Of a stretch of 64,000 nt of DNA, positions 61,501 to 64,000 are shown in pieces. Location of the stretch: the NCBI RefSeq assembly GCF_003667575.1, contig NZ_RCUY01000002.1, positions 372,001 to 436,000 on the forward strand, written 5' to 3'. Made by a program: the position numbers and the translations under genes. Within the stretch, counting starts at the first letter, position 1; every line of letters starts with the position of its first letter. This stretch comes from Mycetocola lacteus (GTDB lineage Bacteria > Actinomycetota > Actinomycetes > Actinomycetales > Microbacteriaceae). The notes under the pieces were generated by a model. It had not been told where the DNA came from. It was given only the letters and a program-made list of their open reading frames with translations, and did not search any database.

Positions 61501-63219
61501 CTGGGTCGAAACCGAACGAGCCGAGCTCGGTGCGTTCTCCGAGGGCTTCCAGGTGTCGGCAAACTTGCCAAACACCACGTAGGCACCGGTGAACTTGCCG
61601 GCCAGCGGCGGACGAGTTCCCACGGTGTTTGCGGTCGGCAGGAATCCGGTTCCCTTGATGGTCACCAGGTCTCCGGCGGGGTTCAGACCCGCAACCTTGT
61701 CCACGGTCACCCTGGCCTGCGCCGGGGCAAAGCTCAGCGGGGTGGCCGTCTCGAACAGGGCCTCCTTGGCCCCGCCACCGGGATACGTGTAGATCCCGAA
61801 GTTGCCGGTCTGCGGCTCCTTGTCGTACCCCTTCTTGACGGTCAGGGTGGTCTCGAAGGTGCCGTCGGGCTTGATCTCGATGGCACCGGCGCTCGCGCCA
61901 CCAATGGTCGCCATCGAGTCGGCCGCTACGGCCCACTTCTGGTCAGAAACCGAGCGTGCGGTGCCCGGAGCGCCCGCGGAGGGCTGCCAGGTGTCGGCGA
62001 ACTTACCAAACACGACGTAGGCACCGGTGAACTTGCCGGCCAGCGGCGGACGCGCACCGATCGTGTTTGCGGTCGGGAAGAAGCCGGTTCCCTTGACGGT
62101 GACGGTGTCGCCGTCGGGGTTCAGACCGGTGGTCTTGGAGACGGTCACCTTGCCCTGCTGCGGGGCAAAGGTCAGCGGGGTTGCGGTCTCGAAGCTCGCC
62201 TCGACCGGACCACCAGCAGCGTAGGTGTAGATGCCGTAGTTTCCGGTTGCGGGTTCCTTATCAAATCCGCGCTTGACCTGAATCTCGGTGCTGAACGAAC
62301 CGTCGGCCTTGAGCTCGATAGCACCGGCGTTTGCCCCACCAATCACCTGCATCGACTCGGCCGGAACGGCCCACTTGGTGGCACCGGTGACCCGGGTGCT
62401 CGCGGGGGCACCCGCGGAGGGCTTCCAGGTGTCGGCGAACTTACCAAACACCACGTAGGCACCGGTGAACTTACCGGCCAGCGGCGGACGCGTTCCCACG
62501 GTCTTATCGGTCGGGAGGAATCCGGTACCGGTCACCGTAACGGTGTCACCCTCACCGTTCAGGCCGGTGGTCTTGGAAACCACAACCTTGGGGGCGGCGG
62601 GAGCCTCGGTGGGCTCCGGGGTCGGGGTCGGCTCCGGAGTAACCGTGGGCTCCGGAGTCGGAGTCGGCTCGGGGGTCACCGTGGGCTCGGGGGTCGGGGT
62701 CGGCTCGGGAGTAACCGTGGGCTCCGGGGTCGGAGTCGGCTCGGGCGTCGGTGCACCCTTGACGGTGACCGGGGCAAAGGTGTCCATGCTGCGGTCGGTG
62801 ATCGACAGCCCGTGTGCGGCCGAGGTTGCAACCTGATATGTCTTGGCCGGGTCCAGTGCTCCGGCGGGAACCACCAGGGTGGTGGTGAACGCACCGTTCA
62901 CCACCATGGGCTTGGGGACAAAAGCCTGCACCAGCCATCCAGCCGAAGGCAGAGCCGTGCCACCGCTCCACACCGAGGTCTCACCAAACAGCACGTAGGC
63001 ACCATTGGCGGCACCCGGGCCCTCAAATCCCGTGCCCTTCACCTCGAGGGTGTTGGCCTGCGCGGGGTCAAGCGGCCCATTGGGCGTGACCGAAATCGAG
63101 GGGGCGGGGGCGGCCTGGGCGGGGGCACTGCCAACGATCAGACCACCGGCGACAAGCGCCAGGGCCAGGATCGGGGCAAGCCAGACCCGCAGCCGCGAGG
63201 ACAGGGCTGAGAGATACAC
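58573..63219 (-). CDS. htaA: Giant HtaA-type heme-binding surface protein
   Basis: A 1548-residue secreted, C-terminally membrane-anchored heme-acquisition protein. Order: signal peptide (1 to about 37), an Ig-like module A1, a Pro/Thr/Glu linker (about 155-205), three 146-residue B modules with near-identical cores, three more A modules of about 118 residues, HtaA domain 1 (about 1035-1145), an Ig-like stretch, HtaA domain 2 (about 1322-1440), and a membrane helix near 1512-1535 followed by RRRR. Candidate heme ligands are Y1050/H1103 and Y1333/H1384. The GTG start has GGAG upstream. DtxR-like boxes upstream imply iron repression. No LPxTG motif. Confidence 0.88.
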   Translation of the reverse strand: MYLSALSSRLRVWLAPILALALVAGGLIVGSAPAQAAPAPSISVTPNGPLDPAQANTLEVKGTGFEGPGAANGAYVLFGETSVWSGGTALPSAGWLVQAFVPKPMVVNGAFTTTLVVPAGALDPAKTYQVATSAAHGLSITDRSMDTFAPVTVKGAPTPEPTPTPEPTVTPEPTPTPEPTVTPEPTPTPEPTVTPEPTPTPEPTEAPAAPKVVVSKTTGLNGEGDTVTVTGTGFLPTDKTVGTRPPLAGKFTGAYVVFGKFADTWKPSAGAPASTRVTGATKWAVPAESMQVIGGANAGAIELKADGSFSTEIQVKRGFDKEPATGNYGIYTYAAGGPVEASFETATPLTFAPQQGKVTVSKTTGLNPDGDTVTVKGTGFFPTANTIGARPPLAGKFTGAYVVFGKFADTWQPSAGAPGTARSVSDQKWAVAADSMATIGGASAGAIEIKPDGTFETTLTVKKGYDKEPQTGNFGIYTYPGGGAKEALFETATPLSFAPAQARVTVDKVAGLNPAGDLVTIKGTGFLPTANTVGTRPPLAGKFTGAYVVFGKFADTWKPSENAPSSARSVSTQRWGVAAESMATIGGANAGAIEIKPDGTFETTLVVKPGYDKEPQDGNFGIYTYAGGGAKEALFETATPLSFAPVAASPKLSITPNSDVDPAKATAFTVSGTGYVGPGAANGAYVLIGPKGNWTAGTPLPATGWLTQGFVPAAQVKDGTFTTILNVPAGTFVAGTEYAVYSSAAHGLSITDRSLDASAPITLKSNLLTLTITPNKDVDPAKNNTFTVSGTGYVGPGAVNGAYVLIGSKSNWATGTPLPETGWLAQDFVTPAQIKDGAFTTTLVIPSGQFVSGGEYAVFSSAAHGLSVTDRSLDASAAISLKSSVIIDPNKPSLVVTPSADVNASVDNVFTVTGSGFTGSGAQFGAYVLLGEKGYWTGNSALPGDGWLAQEWVQPSQIVGGKFTVSIRVPAGTLNSAKTYEVASSAAHGLSATDRSLDAFATIAMRSGTGEGGTVEPTKPPVDQPAVTNPVASITGGSLRWSVKNQFSDYVQGPIAKGSVSTVGGATRANGAFQFGQSAVSDFNRATGTGSVSYSGGVRFYGHGGVLDYTLSNPTIQVLSPTSATLTASLNGNRIVFGTLNLGAATRTENGAATTWSGVPVQVSAAGGELFQGRYASADPLTFTIGSPAAAPLGVSGTVLSVSAKDKNTTLPIPATPPATTGLNVTETELAKLSTGESATVTASGFQPGEKDIRVVVYSTPILLGTITADANGNASWTGALPTTLEAGEHTLTFQGSVNHGFVFTLAERALAEGCAVEGATLNWGFKASFLNYIEGIARGEYTAADGATFTYPEFAFTAGTGSVDGEKQRGLVTFAGSMHFTGHQGVLDTTLANPQIELVDDKTAYVLLDVHGTTQDGQAIDQKQVRFAQLDLTTTPLTRGDNALNGDKVPATLTAEGAAAFGTYPAGEALDAVTFSIPLGAECGVKAEAKPEAAKPVAAKPAVTTAEAPADNSWIFWTAGGLLALIVIATASTIVVVRRRRLAEAGE

Positions 63220-63290
63220 GGAAACTCCAGAGGTGGGGTGTGGGGTTTCTATCCGCAGCAAGCTCAGGTGAAGTACCACTTGAGGCGCAG

Positions 63291-63309
63291 ATAGGTTAGC
63301 CTAAGTAAG
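63291..63309. promoter_or_regulatory. DtxR/IdeR-like iron box (htaA side)
   Basis: ATAGGTTAGCCTAAGTAAG matches the 19-bp consensus TTAGGTTAGGCTAACCTAA at 13 positions, with the TAGGTTAG half intact. It lies 72 bp upstream of the htaA start, in the divergent region. Confidence 0.65.
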
Positions 63310-63356
63310 GCAAGGCTATGATCGAGTAAATCTGGTCGGGACGGCACTTGTCAAGC

Positions 63357-63375
63357 TGAGGCTAGCCTTACCTCG
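63357..63375. promoter_or_regulatory. DtxR/IdeR-like iron box (hmuT side)
   Basis: TGAGGCTAGCCTTACCTCG matches the iron-box consensus at 13 of 19 positions and is itself nearly palindromic (GAGGCTAGCCTTACCTC). It lies 30 bp upstream of the hmuT start, so binding could block the promoter. Confidence 0.6.
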
Positions 63376-63405
63376 TTAAATTCCCCACGTAGAGCGAGAA
63401 ACCAG

Positions 63406-64000
63406 ATGTCACCCCGCGGAAAAAGCGTGCGCACCGCCGCACTTCTCACCCTGACCGCGCTGCTGCTCACCGCATGTAGCGCGACGGCAACGACGCCCGA
63501 GAACGACGGGTGCGCCCAGACCCCGCTGAGTGAGCTGAAGCTGGATACCCCGGCCAACCAGATCACCGGCGTCTCCGACGCCTGCCTGGCCAACCCGGCG
63601 ATCGACCCGATCGAGAAGGACCCGACCCCGAAGCTTCCGGTCACCGTGACCGATGACGCCGGCGCGCAGGTCACCGTGACGGACGCCTCGCGCATCCTCG
63701 CCCTCGACATCTCCGGCACCCTCGCCGCCACCGTCTGGGGCCTGGGCCTCGGCAAGAACCTGATCGGACGCGACGCCGCGACCTCGTTCCCCGGAACCGA
63801 GAAGCTGCCGCTGGCCACCGGCTCGAGCCACACCCTGAACGCCGAGGCGATCCTGGCGATGGCCCCCACCGTGATCCTCACCGATGGCAGCCTCGGCCCC
63901 AAGGCCGTGCGGGAGCAGCTCGCCCAGGCGGGCATCCCGGTGGTCAAGATCACCCAGGACCGCACCATTTCCAACACCGGCGACATCGTGCGCGAGGTGT
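63406..64000 (+). CDS. hmuT: Hemin ABC transporter substrate-binding lipoprotein HmuT (3' end outside window)
   Basis: Periplasmic-binding-type lipoprotein that receives heme from surface HtaA proteins and delivers it to HmuUV. The frame is open to the last base (198 codons seen). The N terminus SPRGKSVRTAALLTLTALLL leads into the lipobox LTAC, with the lipidated Cys, then SATATTPEND. The binding domain starts with DASRILALDISGTLAATVWGLG, the pattern of class III heme/siderophore-binding proteins, followed by a conserved HTLNAEAILAMAPTVILTDG segment. It is divergent from the HtaA-like gene, and permease and ATPase genes are expected beyond the edge. Confidence 0.9.
   Translation, partial: MSPRGKSVRTAALLTLTALLLTACSATATTPENDGCAQTPLSELKLDTPANQITGVSDACLANPAIDPIEKDPTPKLPVTVTDDAGAQVTVTDASRILALDISGTLAATVWGLGLGKNLIGRDAATSFPGTEKLPLATGSSHTLNAEAILAMAPTVILTDGSLGPKAVREQLAQAGIPVVKITQDRTISNTGDIVREV

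Noticed and set aside
58984..63210. A 1408-codon plus-strand open frame opposite the htaA-like gene
   Set aside because: It is antisense to clear modular protein sequence and arises from the biased codon positions of high-GC DNA; its translation is Gly/Arg/His-rich without domains.

Overview
The window is high-GC DNA from an actinobacterium, most likely of the Microbacteriaceae (order Micrococcales). This placement is an inference from the dense ATGA/GTGA gene overlaps, the common GTG starts, the tilS-hpt-ftsH order, a DUF3073 gene close to purF/purM, and the corynebacterial-type HtaA/HmuT heme genes. No rRNA, CRISPR array, integrase or insertion sequence was found.

Layout. 1-4.6 kb is core: ftsH (running off the left edge), hpt, tilS, divergent ppa, then tRNA-Glu, tRNA-Asp and tRNA-Phe, with hairpin terminators after the Glu-Asp pair and after Phe. 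4.6-9.2 kb is more accessory: a zinc-ribbon protein, a hipB-hipA toxin-antitoxin pair with a perfect palindrome upstream, an acetyltransferase, and a solitary P-loop ATPase cut by an in-frame amber codon between its Walker A and Walker B motifs. 9.2-26.8 kb holds housekeeping and transport genes: a pseudouridine synthase, an MFS exporter, a TetR regulator, a DMT permease, small membrane proteins, an esterase, a zinc metallopeptidase, an ABC-2 exporter, an acyl-CoA oxidase, RecQ, and a CopC/YcnI copper cluster. 27-30.2 kb is an ECF vitamin transporter (S component, fused double ATPase, T component), probably of the YkoEDC thiamine-precursor type.

30.2-39.2 kb is defence-rich. A type II restriction-modification pair (C5 cytosine methyltransferase and GIY-YIG endonuclease) is followed by a wall-anchored 5'-nucleotidase and an orphan FtsW-like protein. 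Next comes a markedly AT-rich segment holding one large gene: a NACHT/STAND-like NTPase with an N-terminal nuclease-like domain. It is the best candidate here for a little-described antiphage system. It abuts a DEAD-box RNA helicase whose N terminus is a long Arg/Asp repeat tract and whose last codons are duplicated downstream.

42-64 kb returns to core and envelope functions: small membrane proteins, DedA, a sortase-type surface protein, an RND permease with a large cytoplasmic insertion, a MocR regulator, an ECF sigma factor with an overlapping membrane partner, two fluoride channel genes, DUF3073, purF-purM, and a divergent iron/heme locus. In that locus a 1548-residue HtaA-type surface heme protein faces an HmuT-like lipoprotein across two DtxR-like boxes, so surface heme capture probably hands over to an ABC importer that continues beyond the right edge.
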